Below, piece after piece: positions 1-12,382 of a stretch of 64,000 nucleotides of DNA; position 1 is the first letter of the stretch; every line of letters starts with the position of its first letter. The position numbers and the translations under genes are program-made. The stretch covers positions 11,754,266 to 11,818,265 of the forward strand of contig NC_135223.1 of NCBI RefSeq assembly GCF_052324685.1, written 5' to 3'. The DNA comes from Brachyhypopomus gauderio. Lineage: Eukaryota > Chordata > Actinopteri > Gymnotiformes > Hypopomidae. The notes beneath the pieces are model-generated. The model was not told the DNA's origin, made no database searches, and saw nothing but the letters and a program-made list of their open reading frames with translations.

Positions 1-26
1 TGTGTGTGCGTGTACGTGTGTGTGGG
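1..26. repeat. GT microsatellite tail
   Basis: Imperfect (GT)n run cut by the window edge. The 26-220 stretch after it is AT-rich and shows no gene. Confidence 0.6.
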
Positions 27-227
27 GGGCAGCAACAAATGAATGAATAGAATAATTTAGCATACCATAACATGATATGTATCAATATTTAAGACATCAT
101 ATTAAAATCATATGAATTTGTATAGCGTTGATTCTTAAATTTCGCAGTTTTGTTTAACTGCCCAAACACGTTTCAAATTGTTACGTTTTAAATCGCCTTT
201 AAACGCACGGCCAGCGTGCGCTCTCAG

Positions 228-314
228 CCAATCAGCAGCGGGGAAGCGGGATCCTGCGCGTCCGCTCATTGGTTGGTTTGAAAATTGCCGCAAACGTTCC
301 GCACACAGTTTAAA
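228..314 (+). promoter_or_regulatory. cdca3: cdca3 proximal promoter: two CCAAT boxes and CHR-like elements
   Basis: CCAAT lies at 228-232 and an inverted one (ATTGG) at 268-272. TTTGAA at 277-282 and TTTAAA at 309-314 follow. The second CCAAT box is about 37 bp from TTTAAA. NF-Y boxes placed about 30-40 bp from a CHR (TTTGAA or relatives) are the known design of G2/M genes bound by the DREAM/MuvB complex, which fits a mitotic gene such as cdca3. The motifs are seen; binding is inferred. Confidence 0.5.
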
Positions 315-324
315 TTCCCCCGTA

Positions 325-480
325 GACGCAGCTGTGTTGAGGTTTGGACCACCAGGCTGCGTGTCTCCACATATATCCGTGTAGGCGCTTCACAGTTTAC
401 AGTACGAAAAACAGAGTTTGCATAAAGGACGCCGAAGAAATAAAGTATTTGTACGGCTGGTGAACAACTTTTGTTCTAAG
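325..480 (+). other. cdca3: cdca3 5' non-coding exon (start approximate)
   Basis: A splice donor GTGGGTGAG begins at 481. The matching acceptor is AAACAG at 965-970, nine bases before the start codon. The transcription start is not visible and is placed loosely after the CHR-like motif. Confidence 0.4.
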
Positions 481-979
481 GTGGGTGAGGTTTGATAGTT
501 TAACTAGAAGGTAGCACTTGTTTGTTAACTAGTATAAGTATTTAAGTAGTTGCTAACTGGTTAACTAGCATTGTTAGTTAGATTAACGCTGTGTTGTTAA
601 TTAATAACTTGGCATTACAGGAACATACAAAATACCCTGAAGATTGAGAAATTCCATGTTTTGCACTTTAGGTAGCTACAAATAAGTCGCTTTAACAATA
701 TAAAGCTAACAATGTTAATGAAGTTAGAAGCTGAAATTTTGTCTCAGCTTTTGTTTTCCTATAGTCTCGTTGTCTGTTTGTTTATTTTTCCTAGTAAGTT
801 GGCTTTGCTTAATTTATTCTTGTGTAAAATGCCAAAAGAATACGTTAACCAGTTTTCATGAGCTTGTATATTTTTATAGGCACTCCCAGCGAGCTGGTAA
901 CTTTCCTGCTTCATTTAACACATTACATTATATTTTATCACTTTTTGAACTGTTTTGTGTTTATAAACAGATTCTTAAC

Positions 980-3355
980 ATGGGTACCAGTGAGAGCAAG
1001 ATGGCTGTGGCATCAACGCCTAAACCAATCCATCGACTTCCGAATCAGCGTATAGCGGAGCTCTCTGACCCACGGTCACCATCCTGTGGTATCGACCGCA
1101 CACCTATACAGGTAACTCCTAATTCAGTCTATCGAGATTGTCTCTGAAACATTTTCCTTTTCCTCTGTGTTTGCCTGCCTCCTTGTTGCAGTGAATGTGT
1201 TTATTCTGGTCACTGCTGTAGGTCGGTGGTGCGGTGTCCTGTGTCCATGTGGTCCAGGAGACCATTGGACCAGTGTGTGCTGACCCACGTTCACCATCAC
1301 CTGGTATCCTCCGCACCCCACTGAAGGACAGCATGAAGGGTGAGGCTGCAGGAATTCAGCTTGAATAAAAGCATGTTTGGGTGTCATTTGATCTGAGTCA
1401 TTAGCAGTGCGTTCTTGTAAATCCATTTTGCCAGATGTTACTCCTGTACCATCCCAGCATATTGATATGCTTGTCACATTATAAATCATTTCTACAATTA
1501 TAGAATTTAGGCTACACTATCCTCCCTGACTTGGACTCGTTGGTCCTGAAACCTATTTCTACACATCTTTGCAGTGACTGTCAGCTCGTTCGCTCGCCGC
1601 CTGAGTACGTTTTTTCTTAGCGACGTTGCATCGCGGGACTCCTCCTCTGCTCCACTGCTGCCTGCCCCCTTACCTAAATGTCCCAGTCTGCCTAGTGTGG
1701 AGCAGCAACCGGAGGAGCTTTGCTCTACAGAGCCCCTCCTCCCACCTCCCGCCTGTCTCGGTGGGCCTGCGGACACTGCGCCCACCCCGTCCACCCCAGC
1801 GCCCTGCGTCTCCTCCATGGGATATGGCTCTTTTGCCAGCAGCCCGTTCGTGCTGGTCGGTGAGGTGGAAGTGGACACTGAGGTGTCGCTGGAGGAGGCA
1901 GAGGAAGCCCTGCTTCTGGAGGAGTCTCCACTCAATAGGGAGATCAGCCTCAGCCTGCTTGCCTGCCGTGAGGGTGTGTACTCTCCCGAGTTCTACACCT
2001 CGCAAGAGGAGCGTCCCGCCACTCCTCTTCCTCCAGTGGAGGACACGCAGGACAGCGATCACAGCTACGCCTGCCCTCAGGTCTCCAACGAGCCCGTCCA
2101 GTCCTCTTCCACCATCCAGGCCTCTTCCCCTGTCCAGGAAGCCGTCGTGTGTTCATCAGATACTGCTCAGCCGTCTGAGTCAGAGGTGGGTTATTTTCTC
2201 AGAATTGACCCTCCTGGAAAACATATTTTGTGCTACAGATAGGATTTTGAAACATTTTTGCCTTGTGTGCACAGGATATCCCAGCTGAAGCCCCCATAGT
2301 ACCAGAGGAGGGCCCTGTAGAACAGGAGACACTTGAACCGGCTGTTCCTGGACCAGCTGCTTCTGCAAAGCCTAGCCTGAACCTTAATGTTCAGAAAGAA
2401 TCCCCCCTGACTGGTATTAGGTTCCCCAGGTTTGATGTGTGCAGCCCAAGCCAGGCAGTGTTTAAGCCCCAGTGGCTGGGTGTAGGATTTGGGGCGACAG
2501 GTGTCAGGGCTAGAGGGGTCCATACTCGAGGATCCTCCTCCCCACTGTCCACTCGGAAACCAGCAATCGACGAGAATGAGAATAAAGTGGTGCTCACCAA
2601 GCAGAAACAGAGAGGTGAGTTTCCTTGGTGATGTATGGAAGGTTTTGTGACACTGCTGTTTGTCTGCAGAATAGAGGCATGTATTTATTTTGAGTTTTAA
2701 ATGTATTTGGTTCAATCTAAATGTTCTTGAGTTGTCTTTCAATTTGTCTTTTTCCTCTGTTGCAGGCAAAGCTCTGATAAGTGAAGGGAGATCTCCTTTG
2801 CAGATCCTTAAGGAAACCAATTCTCCTAGAGCCCATAATGCACAGGTTTTGCTCTTGATCCCTCATTCTTTGTTTGTTTACTAGTTCACACATGAAAGGA
2901 TGCAGTTGTCTTGTAATCACAAAATACTGTCACTGCTTTCTAGATGAAGGCAGTTCTCTGTCCGTTGCACATTTATATTGCCAGATAGTGTTAGCACCAT
3001 AGTCTGTGTACTAGTACTGTAGTCTGTGTGCCTGTTGGGTATGAACTAGAAATGCCCCGTGTCGAACCAATGACTAGATGAAATGTGCATTTTAAATTCT
3101 ATTTCATGTTTGAGGTGGACATTTTAAAGAACAGTTAGTGAAACTTACATGCAACCTGCCAATCATTTGGAGTGATTGGTTTTCAGCTCTGTGATTGAAC
3201 AATTTTTTCCATTTAGTGGCGATCAAAAAGGCTTAATGAACCATTGTTTTCCCTTTATTCAGATGAAGCTCAAGGTTTCTACTCCAGAGAAGCAGAGGTT
3301 TGGCCAGATTGACAGAAGAGCACTTGTTCTCTCTCTCAATAAAGAGAATCATTAA
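980..3355 (+). CDS. cdca3: Cell division cycle-associated protein 3 (Tome-1)
   Basis: CDCA3/Tome-1 is an F-box-like adaptor that promotes mitotic entry, reported to act in Wee1 turnover and itself to be an APC/C-Cdh1 substrate. Six coding exons: 980-1111, 1222-1339, 1575-2185, 2275-2614, 2766-2845, 3263-3355. All junctions are GT-AG with consistent phases and give 457 codons plus stop. The N-terminus MGTSESKMAV and the twice-used DPRSPS-GI-RTP motif (residues about 31-41 and 65-76) are the family signature. The protein ends LNKENH, a KEN-box degron at residues 454-456, with an RxxL just before it. The large third exon is acidic and low in complexity and makes the protein much longer than human CDCA3 (about 268 residues), so the middle is poorly conserved. 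The start codon is the first ATG after the UTR intron. gnb3 follows tail to tail. Confidence 0.93.
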
Positions 3356-3487
3356 AGGAGAACTGGAGTTTGTTACCAACACTATGTACATACAGCTTTA
3401 ATTTTGTTTCTCAGGAAGCATCTTTAATGTAATTTAATCCTTTGTGTGTCCCTTTTCCTGCCATCTTTCTTTTTTTTTTTAACTGTA

Positions 3488-3697
3488 AATAAAATTAAAA
3501 TTATTTTTATCATTCAGCTCTGTTTGTTACGTTTGTACTTTGGAGAACTTTAGAGGTGAACATGTAGGTGGTGGGGATTTGGGGGAGCATCAGGATGTTT
3601 GACCATATTGATGTTATTGTACAGTGTACTGTAACTGAAGTTATGTCTGTAACATGAATTTTATGAATGTGCTGTCTAAATTATTTGGTAAAATAAA
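3488..3697 (+). terminator. cdca3: cdca3 polyadenylation signals
   Basis: AATAAA occurs at 3488-3493, 133 bases after the stop codon, and again at 3692-3697. Both suit 3' ends of cdca3; the choice between them cannot be seen. Confidence 0.6.
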
Positions 3698-3699
3698 AC

Positions 3700-4981
3700 A
3701 ATTGGAAGTCTAGTTTTGCTGTTCCTGTTGAATTTAAACCTAAAGGTGTTAATTACTCAACATTGGCCATGTTCTCTAGGAGTCCTGTGGGAACAGCCTC
3801 TCCCTATAGCACTGTCTGGGAGTTGTGCTGTAGTGGCATGTTGTCCACATTCAGTTCACTTCCATTGCATATTTAATGCTTTAGATGTGCCCTAATAATT
3901 CAGTGTTGGTGTGATGATCAATTGCCCTGCTGGCAAAATGCAGAGAGTAATGAATAAACCTAAAACCCCACTATATTCTCCTTTTAAACATGTACACAGA
4001 GCTCATATCTTTTACACAATTCCTGATTGGTTAATGTAGTGGGTTCCTGTTGAACTATTTAGTTCCTGATTGCAGCCACACAACAGAGCTAAGGGAAGTG
4101 ACCCCTCCCCCCAGTCTTCCCCAAGTTTATGTTAGCAATAGATATTAAGACATTATATTTTTGGAATAAGGTTGTATCATTTGGGATGGTGGTGAGTGAA
4201 CTCGAGTCATCAGTACTGTCCGGTCACCAATGTACTAGGTGTAATTTTCCTAGTAAAGTCTTCACAAACTGTCCAAACTTATGAATATCAGAAAGAAAGA
4301 CAAAAATGAGATTGGAGAATCACGACCTACAGTTGTTTAATGGTCCTGTGCCAGAGCAGTGGAAAATGAAAGTAGAGTCAGAGTGTCTAAATATACTATG
4401 GGGAGGAGAAAATGACCAACTCCATCAAAAGTAGCAAATACATAACATTTTTATACTTCAACCTCAAGTAAAATCAGATATATGATAAATATATCAAACC
4501 ATGTCAAAAAGTCAAGTCAAGAATCTGAATCATTGTGCATTTTGAAAATCCATCTGCCAAAACATTTTGGCCATTCCTAAATTATTTACATGTTACAAAT
4601 TTTTAATTATCTTTTGTTGGCATGAATCCATAAATTGCATTTTACACTAACATCTTTTGTCAAACCAACACTAAGTTGCTAATTAGTGACTTGGCTCTTA
4701 TGCAGTTACTCAGCGCACACTGGGCCCTGAAAGACTATCAGTTCATCTTGTTTCTGTACATTAATGTACTATTTCCTTTAGAAGAAAATTATACTGGCTA
4801 GCTTGCTTTTGAAAGATATTCTGTCTCGAGGCAACTCCCTTCTCAGACATGGCACAAAAACATCCTTTTCTCTTCCCCCTCTCTCCTATACCCTCTCCCT
4901 CCCAAGTTTCATAGCCACACAAGTGTTCCTCGGTCCGGTCTTTTTATGTTCGCTTTCCCTCTCTCTCTTCCAGATGGTGCA
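3700..4981. other. Intergenic stretch between cdca3 and gnb3 (convergent 3' ends)
   Basis: No exon, repeat or RNA gene recognised. It must contain the gnb3 3' UTR on the minus strand, but no clear minus-strand AATAAA was found near the gnb3 stop. Confidence 0.4.
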
Positions 4982-7008
4982 TCAGTTCCAGATCTTCAGG
5001 AAGCTATCCCACGATCCCGTGCAGCACGCCATCCCGTCAGCTGTCACCCCGATGCAGCTCACGCGGTTGTCATGACCTGCCAACACTCCTGTGAAGATAG
5101 CAGAGTTAATCACCCAGGGGGACGAGAACTTATGTAGTAGTTTCCTGGTGGTAATCTGAAAGACATCTGTGCACCTAAAACCAAGGCTGTTAGAATTACG
5201 ACACGAGGCCACCTAAACCAGGACCTTTGCTGTCTCGAATGTACTGATTCATTCCATCTCTTCTCCACCCTCTCCCCTCTCTACCTCTCCACCTCCTTAC
5301 TCACCCACTCTCTCAGCCTTCAGTGAATCCCAGATGTTGCAGCTGAAGTCGTCGTACCCAGCCAAGATCAGCCGTCCGGAGAGGGACGGGGCAAGAGAAG
5401 TCACCCCGCACATGATGCTGGAGTCCTGGTATGTGATCAGCTCCTGGTCCGCACGCAGGTCATACAGCTTGCAGGTGGCGTCGTCCGAGCCCGTGATCAC
5501 AGCGTTACCGTTGGGGAAGAACTGAGAAAGCCATGAGGCAGAAAGGGGAAGATGAGCACCATGGGAATGCTAACTCAAATGTATTCCGGAATATTCTGTA
5601 TGTAAGTTTAGCAGAGGTGGGACCAAGTCAGTGTTTTGCAAGTCTCAAGTAAGTCCAAGTCTTTATCCTCAAGTCCCGAGTCAAGTCTCAAGTAAAGACA
5701 GTCAACTCAAGTCAAGTCTCGAGTCAAGACAAGCAACCATCAAGTCAAGTCCCAAGTCTGAAACTTGGAATTTCAAGTCCTTTTGAGTCTTTTTTTTTTA
5801 CAGGCACCAACGCTTTACGAATGCTACGCTGATGCGTTTCTTTACTCGTTTTGTTGGTGTCCGCCAGCCAAAAGATGACAGATCATTTACATTTTATCTT
5901 CTCTTAATTACATAAATGTACTTAAACAAGAATGTTTCGTTACATCATTTTACACGAAAATAGCAAGCTTCATCGTAAGCAAGATGCTGTCATTACGAAT
6001 GGTTATTCTAAACATTTGGATAAAATGTTTAAATATAGACTAATAAAAGGTTAGGGTTATTTTTTCATTGTTTTCTGTTATTGTGGGGTCACGGTGTAGG
6101 CTACTATTGTTACCTGGAGATTCAGTGGGGTCACATATTCTGATGGCTGCCGTCAGAATTGGTGACCCCAGTTAAAAAGGCTCACCTGTACATCCCATTC
6201 ATGATTTCTTTGTTGGCTGCAATGGTGAGGGGATGGTAAATCTTGTTTAAGTACATTTATGTAATTAAGAGACGATAAATGTAAATATAAACATCTGTCA
6301 TATTTTGGCTCGTGGACACCAACAAAACGAGTAAAGAAAGTGCATCAGCGTAGTTTACGTAGCATTCGTAAAGCGTTTGTGCCTCTGGACAGAAACTGTG
6401 AAATAGCTCCCCCTGTGGTCACAAAACTCGACGGTCTCAGAATCTGGTGTAACGCCGGTCTGCGTCAGAAGGACGGAAATTAAATTAATGGGGCGCACTT
6501 TATAAATATTAATATGCGTTTTAAAATTTAGATTTGGGGTAAAAAAAATCAAGTCTTTGCAAGTAAACAGGTTCAAGTCCAATTCAAGTCCCAAGTTATT
6601 GGTGTAAAAGTCCAAGTCAAGTCTAAGTCTCTGAATATTTTTTCAAGTCAAGTCAAAAGTCTTAATATTAATGACTCGAGTCTGACTCGAGTCCAAGTCA
6701 TGTGACTCGAGTCCCCACCTCTGAAGTTTAGACTTTACACCTGACCCTAATCTGAGTCCTTGTACTGAAACAAATTGATACGAGGTATTCAGATGCAGAC
6801 CTCAAATCTGTTGCTGGACCTGTATTTACTGGTTGTGTAAAGGTGAGTGTAGCTGGTTGGACACTTTGTCTACACAACTGACTCCTGGATGAAGGATGGG
6901 GCTAATCTGGATCATGAAGTCATTTGAAAGTCTCTGATTTCTGCATAGTAACTGTGCCAGTGACTGAAGGTCATACAGCTGTGGAAGTCCTTTAAAGTAA
7001 GTGTGTGT

Positions 7009-7086
<78 letters not shown>

Positions 7087-8549
7087 CTTACTCCAATAGC
7101 ATTTATATCACTCTCATGGCCCCCAAATGTCTGTCTGCACTGTTCTTCTCGTATATCCCACAGCTTGGCTGTGTAGTCACATGCTCCTGAAATAAAAGTG
7201 TTAAAGTCTGGAGACACAGCCAGGGACATGCAGTCTCCCATGTGGCCACTGAACACGGTCTTCTGTGTGCCAGTCTCGATGTCCCAGAGAACACTACAGA
7301 GAGATGAAAGGTCATATCACATTGGGGAAGTAATTTGAGGGGTTTTGTGTTGGGGTTACACTAGTGCTGATTTGGGTGGTGTCACTGAATCGTGTTTTAA
7401 TTCTCCTGGTCAGCCGTGGTCTGAGCAGCTGAGGGAGTGACTGAGTCTTTACCATGTACAGTCTCCAGAGCTGGTGATGATCTCACTGTCACTCAAGAAC
7501 CGGCAGCATGACAGGTAGCCTGCAATGCAAAGAACAGTGACCGTGCCTATGTAAGAGAGCATCTGCCTTTATATTTGTGCAATCTGATGACCAAGTGCCC
7601 CCTTCCTCCAACTTTCATTTGAAAAGCGAATCCAAGTGTGACCCTAACCTTAGCACAGACCACACTGATGTCCTGTGAAATGAACTACCTACCTCCTTTT
7701 GGGCAAATCAAATCATTTTAGGACCAAGAGACCAAGACATTTTTTTGATATCCTGATAAAGCCCTAATATTCTAGTATGATTAAGGTGTCGGACGCATGT
7801 GTGTGTGCGCGCGCTTCTCCAACCTGTGTGTGCAGCCAGCTCCCGCATGACCTTCACGTTGCCGTCCTTGCCCTTCAGGTTGTAGATGGAGCACATGTTG
7901 TCCAGGCCGCCGCACGCCACCAGGTTCCCCGAGGGCGCGTACGCACATGTCATCACCCATGATGACTTCAGCGGGATGGCATTTACCTGGAAGGAGCGGG
8001 CCAAGGTTACGAGGGCAATCAGCATTTTGGTTCTTCTAAAGTGTTACGGATCCCTGTAAATGGGTTCAGACACAACTGTTCTGCCTTATGTGAAACAGCT
8101 ATTTCTGTGCCTTCCGGGGTACCAGAATACGTGTACCTACCTGACAGATCAAAAGACTGAGATTTACAAAGCGACTGTTTCTGAATACATGGAGTCTCCA
8201 GATCTGTCATGTATTTATAAAGTGTAGACAGGGTAATGAACAGGAAACGGGATAGACCCACCTTGTGGGCCCACAAAAGAAAACTACAGTGTGAGAAACA
8301 AGCATGAACTAAAAAAAAAAAAACAGTAAATTTAAGTGTAAAAGCAGATTTAATATGGAACAGGCTTTGTGCTCATGTTAAATTGTCCTTGCACATTTGA
8401 CCAGTAAATTGCACTGACTGTCAAAATGAGTCTTATATATTTATGGACACTCAATGAAGTGGCTTGATGTCGAGGCTCAGTACCTTGTTGGTGGAATAGC
8501 TGTCCCACACAATCAGCTTTCCATCCTGAGATGCACTCACACAGAGTCT

Positions 8550-8593
<44 letters not shown>

Positions 8594-8977
8594 AATCATT
8601 AAAAAATCCCTGAGACTGCAGAAGTGAGAAGAAAGTGTATTCAGACATTTCAAAATAGGCTACAGAGATTATAACAATGAATAGTGTGTACATGGACCAT
8701 AATCTCAGATGAAACTATTACTGCTAAGAGGAAATTTGTATGTCCTGTTCTACAAAACATATCCATCCGGCTGGTCTGATGGCTGATCTTAGATCTTAGG
8801 GAACAAGATCTCTTGTCTTGAGATGTCTTGAGCCAGTTCCTCAGTCACAGGTTGTTCATGAAGCCTTTTCAGATTCAGTAGACACATAAGATTAGAGGCA
8901 GGGGTCTGTGACCTTTATATCACAGTGTCATGGCGTGTATGGAGCAGTATTATGACCAGCCCAGTCTGTAGCTGTGA

Positions 8978-9023
<46 letters not shown>

Positions 9024-9515
9024 ACTTAGAGTCTGTGGACCAGTGCATGGCATAAATTTTGGCCAGATGGCCTCTGAGGGTCTTCCTGGCTTTCAGCTGG
9101 ACTCTGCCCACCATCGCGGTCCCTGAGACAGTGTCCTGGAGCGTGGCGTCCTGCACTGCTTTGCGGGCTGCCTGAAGAGGTCATAGGGCAGGGGGTCAGG
9201 GGGTCAGTTTGCAGACACAATCACGGTGGCAACAGTTACTGCTGAATGACAAGACTGCCAAATGAAACACATCTATTTGTTGCGCTCTATAAAAAGTGAC
9301 TTCAGGTTAGTTAGTGTTACATGAGGGAGACATGTGCTTGTGCGTGTATGTGTGTGTTTGTGTGTACAAAAAGAAACAAACTGAAATGCTGTGTCTTTTT
9401 ATCTTAGATCTGAATCTGTCATTGTGCTAGATGACTCGTTAGAGCTGGTGACACTAACAGTGATGTCATCCTTCAGATTCTCCGCCTCCTTGCGAAGCTG
9501 CTCCATTTCACCCAT
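4982..9515 (-). CDS. gnb3: G protein subunit beta 3 (cone transducin beta)
   Basis: G-beta-3 pairs with a G-gamma to carry G-alpha; in vertebrate retina it serves cone phototransduction and ON-bipolar signalling. Coding exons in transcript order: 9515-9459, 9171-9026, 8547-8484, 7986-7824, 7519-7453, 7293-7092, 5521-5305, 5088-4982. Lengths 57, 146, 64, 163, 67, 202, 217 and 107 give 340 codons plus stop, the exact canonical G-beta length. The N-terminus [17 protein letters not shown] is diagnostic of GNB3 rather than GNB1, 2 or 4 and forms the coiled coil for gamma. WD40 signatures are clear: [62 protein letters not shown] and the closing [11 protein letters not shown]. Exon 2 (146) equals the usual 39 and 107 nt exons joined without an intron. 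Fish have gnb3a and gnb3b; which one this is cannot be decided here. Confidence 0.96.
5612..6723. mobile_element. Non-autonomous hAT-type DNA transposon, 1112 bp
   Basis: The ends are inverted repeats, CAGAGGTGGG... and ...CCCACCTCTG, flanked by a perfect 8-bp target duplication AAGTTTAG (5604-5611 and 6724-6731). CAG...CTG ends with 8-bp duplications are the mark of hAT elements. The subterminal zones (about 5630-5790 and 6540-6715) are packed with degenerate CAAGT/AAGTC pentamers. The core carries a long inverted repeat (about 5801-5930 against 6242-6388). No transposase ORF is seen. It lies in a gnb3 intron, between exons 7 and 8 (5521-5305 and 5088-4982 flank a different intron; this one separates 7092 from 5521). 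Confidence 0.85.
6999..7085. repeat. GT/CA microsatellite next to a gnb3 splice donor
   Basis: About 43 GT dinucleotides with one interruption. On the gnb3 strand it is a CA run starting about seven bases after the donor GTAAGT of the 202-nt exon. Confidence 0.9.
8552..8589. repeat. GA/CT microsatellite forming a gnb3 polypyrimidine tract
   Basis: A (GA)n run. On the gnb3 strand it is a CT run that directly precedes the acceptor CTGTCAG of the 64-nt exon, so it serves as the polypyrimidine tract. Confidence 0.85.
8984..9021. repeat. GT/CA microsatellite next to a gnb3 splice donor
   Basis: On the gnb3 strand the donor GTAAAC of the 146-nt exon runs straight into (CA)n. Confidence 0.9.
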
Positions 9516-12359
9516 GGCCACAGTTGTCAGGTGCAGTCACCAAAGCAGGTTTGAGGTCAGGTGAGCAGAAGCAATGCTGGGTAAGAATTGTAAGAATATA
9601 TAGAGTAAAGTAAGAATATATACATATATAATCTACATATATATATATAAGCCCTCTTTTGAGCTAATAATTATTATTGAATTGAATTCATTATTCAATA
9701 GAAGGATCAGTGTTTATTTTAATGGGCGCTTCCTGCCTTCAAGGAGCATTTGCAATTCAAACTGCATTTGCAAATGCTCACAAATAAGGACTCTCGCAAA
9801 CGTATGATTACATAACCACATGTTTGTACATCCCATATGCACACGCAAGCCTACATAGACTCAAACATCTACATACACTCAAACATCTACATAAACTCAC
9901 ATGCACTCAGACATCTACATACACTCATACATCTCATTTGAGTTTTGTTGTCTGTTCTAAACTAAAAGTTTAAAAACAATGCTTTCAAATATCTAAAATC
10001 CATTTGTTCCACATACATATTTAAAAGGACCACAATATACTAGAACTAGACAACTTGCTGAATAAAATTGACTGAGTGTTGATTAAAATATGAGAAGTGA
10101 TTCCAAACTTTTAAACAGAAGTGTACTGTCCTAATTGGTACCAATCTAGAGGCTGTAAGAAAGCTGTGTGAGACTTCCTGAGTTTGAGCTTACAAATCAC
10201 ACACATACTTGTGAAGAAAGCTATCATTATTGTGTAACACGACTTAATACAAAGTGGTCCAACATGTTCAGCCGTGTGAGACTGATGATGTTTACGTCAA
10301 CAACACAATCATTTACACTAATCATCTTCAGTCATCTCCCCAACATATGATCTATTTTCTGCTTTAGTTACCCCTGTCAATCTGAGAACATTTCATATTT
10401 TTGCCAACAGAGTATATTATGAAAGTTTGTCATCCTACCCTAATTATTATAAAAGGTCTTACCTGGAGTCAGTGAAGATGGCAGATTTATGACCAATTGT
10501 TCTTGTATTGCTGATTAAATCTGTGTTAGTGACTAACATCATGTCTCTTATGACCAGATAAATTTGCCTAAAATTTGTTTAAGGAGGGTGAAATTGAAAA
10601 AGAACTGGGAGGGGGAGGGGGAGTCATGGAAACCAGTGAAATGCTTTCATATTATATTTTTCAGCAGGAATGCACTCCCTCATGCTGCCACTTTGTTGAC
10701 TTTTTTAGGGAGATGGAAAACACTGATTTGAAAAGGTCTAGGAGATACACGGAGTACCACAGGCACACAGAATGACCCTAAATTGTTGCTGGACCAATCA
10801 GAACCAATCAGAGAACGGGAATGGTACATGGATAGAGGCAGGAGAGAGTGAGCTTAATTCCAGGCTGCCAACATTTTAAAGGAGTCAAATCTGCTGTTAT
10901 CCGATTACAGACTGCTCTTTGCATCTGGATAAGCACTGGGGTGCAGGGCGGGGGCTGGAGAGAGGCGGTGGCACCTGGGGGGGGTGGCGGGAGTGTGGCC
11001 TGGACATCCTTTGAATGCTGGACACAGTTCTCACGTCAGATGACTTTACTGATGAAAATGTTACTGTTTGAGAGTTTTATCACTGTAGCCATCGAATATT
11101 ACTGGATTCTGGTCAAATGCTACACCCTTGTAAATGATACAAACCCTTATAGTCTGTATTTTAAAATCTTAATTTGATTACATTATTCTCATTGCATTAC
11201 AACTGCATTATGATCATTTTGAATCCTATCAATAATCTAGTGATGCACAGTGAAGTGTTTTAAGTGCAGATTTTGCACTTTTGTCTTTCACTTTTGTCTT
11301 TTTTCTTTTTTGCTTTTGTGTTGTACAAAAAGATTCAGGGAGGTAACTGGTCACTAATGTAATTATAACACCACTTTACCATATTTTAGTAAATGTAGAT
11401 TAAAGTTACCTTACTATGAATAAAAACAAAATGCCATCTTTTCTCATATAACTACATTATTATTAGAGCATATCAGTTATTATCAGTTATAATCAATGAT
11501 CAGTGCTAGCACTGATTCTAAATAGCACTGATTACTATATATCAGTCAGAATCAGTGCTAGAATAAGCACTAATTCATGCACGTAAGTGAGATAACTAAG
11601 AACATAACAGTATAGAAAACAACCCTAGATATCCATAGATGTTTTATTGTATTTGTAGATGCTTTTAAAATACAATCATAAAATGCATAGACCTATAAAG
11701 TTATCACTTACCCAGTCCTCCTGGATTATGTCCTCTTGGTATATTTGTTTGTTGTTTTTATTTATGTGATGGCACCTTCACAGCTGACCTCAGAGCTCCA
11801 CTTTTCCCCAAACTCTTCCTCTTCACACCAAACTCTTCCTCTTCACCCTCCTGATCTCGGGGGTTCCCTCTGTCCATGTACCTCTGTGACGCGCCTCTGA
11901 AATACAGATGAGAATGATAGGGCATGAAATGAGATGAGAGTTGAAGGGATAAAACAGAGGATGGAGGGAGTGAGAGGGAGGGAACTGGAAGAGGAGAGAG
12001 CAGTGGGGGAAGGAAATATGGAGTCTTGGTGTCACGATCAGAAACTATGGGGTCAGAAGAGGCTTTGGGGGGGTTTTGTTCATTTGCTAGGGCATTGGAA
12101 TTTAATACATGTTTAACAGATTAATTCACTTAAAAATACAACAAAAAGACAATTCTCTTCAATATGTGTCCATTTGACATTTGAAACTACCTGTTTAACA
12201 AATTTGTTAATTTGGTAAATGTTTTCATACAGTACAGTTGACTTCAGCTGGCTGTAGACTTTAAACTTATGTAAGAATTATCCTATTAATAATAATTTTT
12301 AAAAATATCTTAACACGAATGAATACTAATTACCAAGAGATTGGTTAGTGAATCTTTTT

Positions 12360-12382
12360 GGATTAAGGATTAATCATGATTA
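12360..12382. promoter_or_regulatory. Cluster of GATTA (Crx/Otx-type) motifs upstream of gnb3
   Basis: GGATTA at 12360-12365 and 12367-12372, overlapping TAATC at 12371-12375, then GATTA again. K50 homeodomain factors such as Crx and Otx2 bind TAATCC/GGATTA in photoreceptor genes. It sits 2.8 kb upstream of the gnb3 start. Function is a guess. Confidence 0.25.

Noticed and set aside
1507-2062. Antisense open frames over cdca3 exon 3
   Set aside because: They mirror a GC-rich coding exon; no splice structure or family match.
7005-7256. Val-Cys and Thr-His repeat proteins
   Set aside because: Translations of the GT/CA microsatellite; only the flanking gnb3 exon part is real.
4982-9515. GNB1, GNB2 or GNB4 instead of gnb3
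   Set aside because: The MGEMEQLR start and the cdca3/p3h3 neighbours point to GNB3.
9840-9930. Regulatory tandem array
   Set aside because: Short degenerate ACATCTACATACACTC units look like simple sequence; no support for function.
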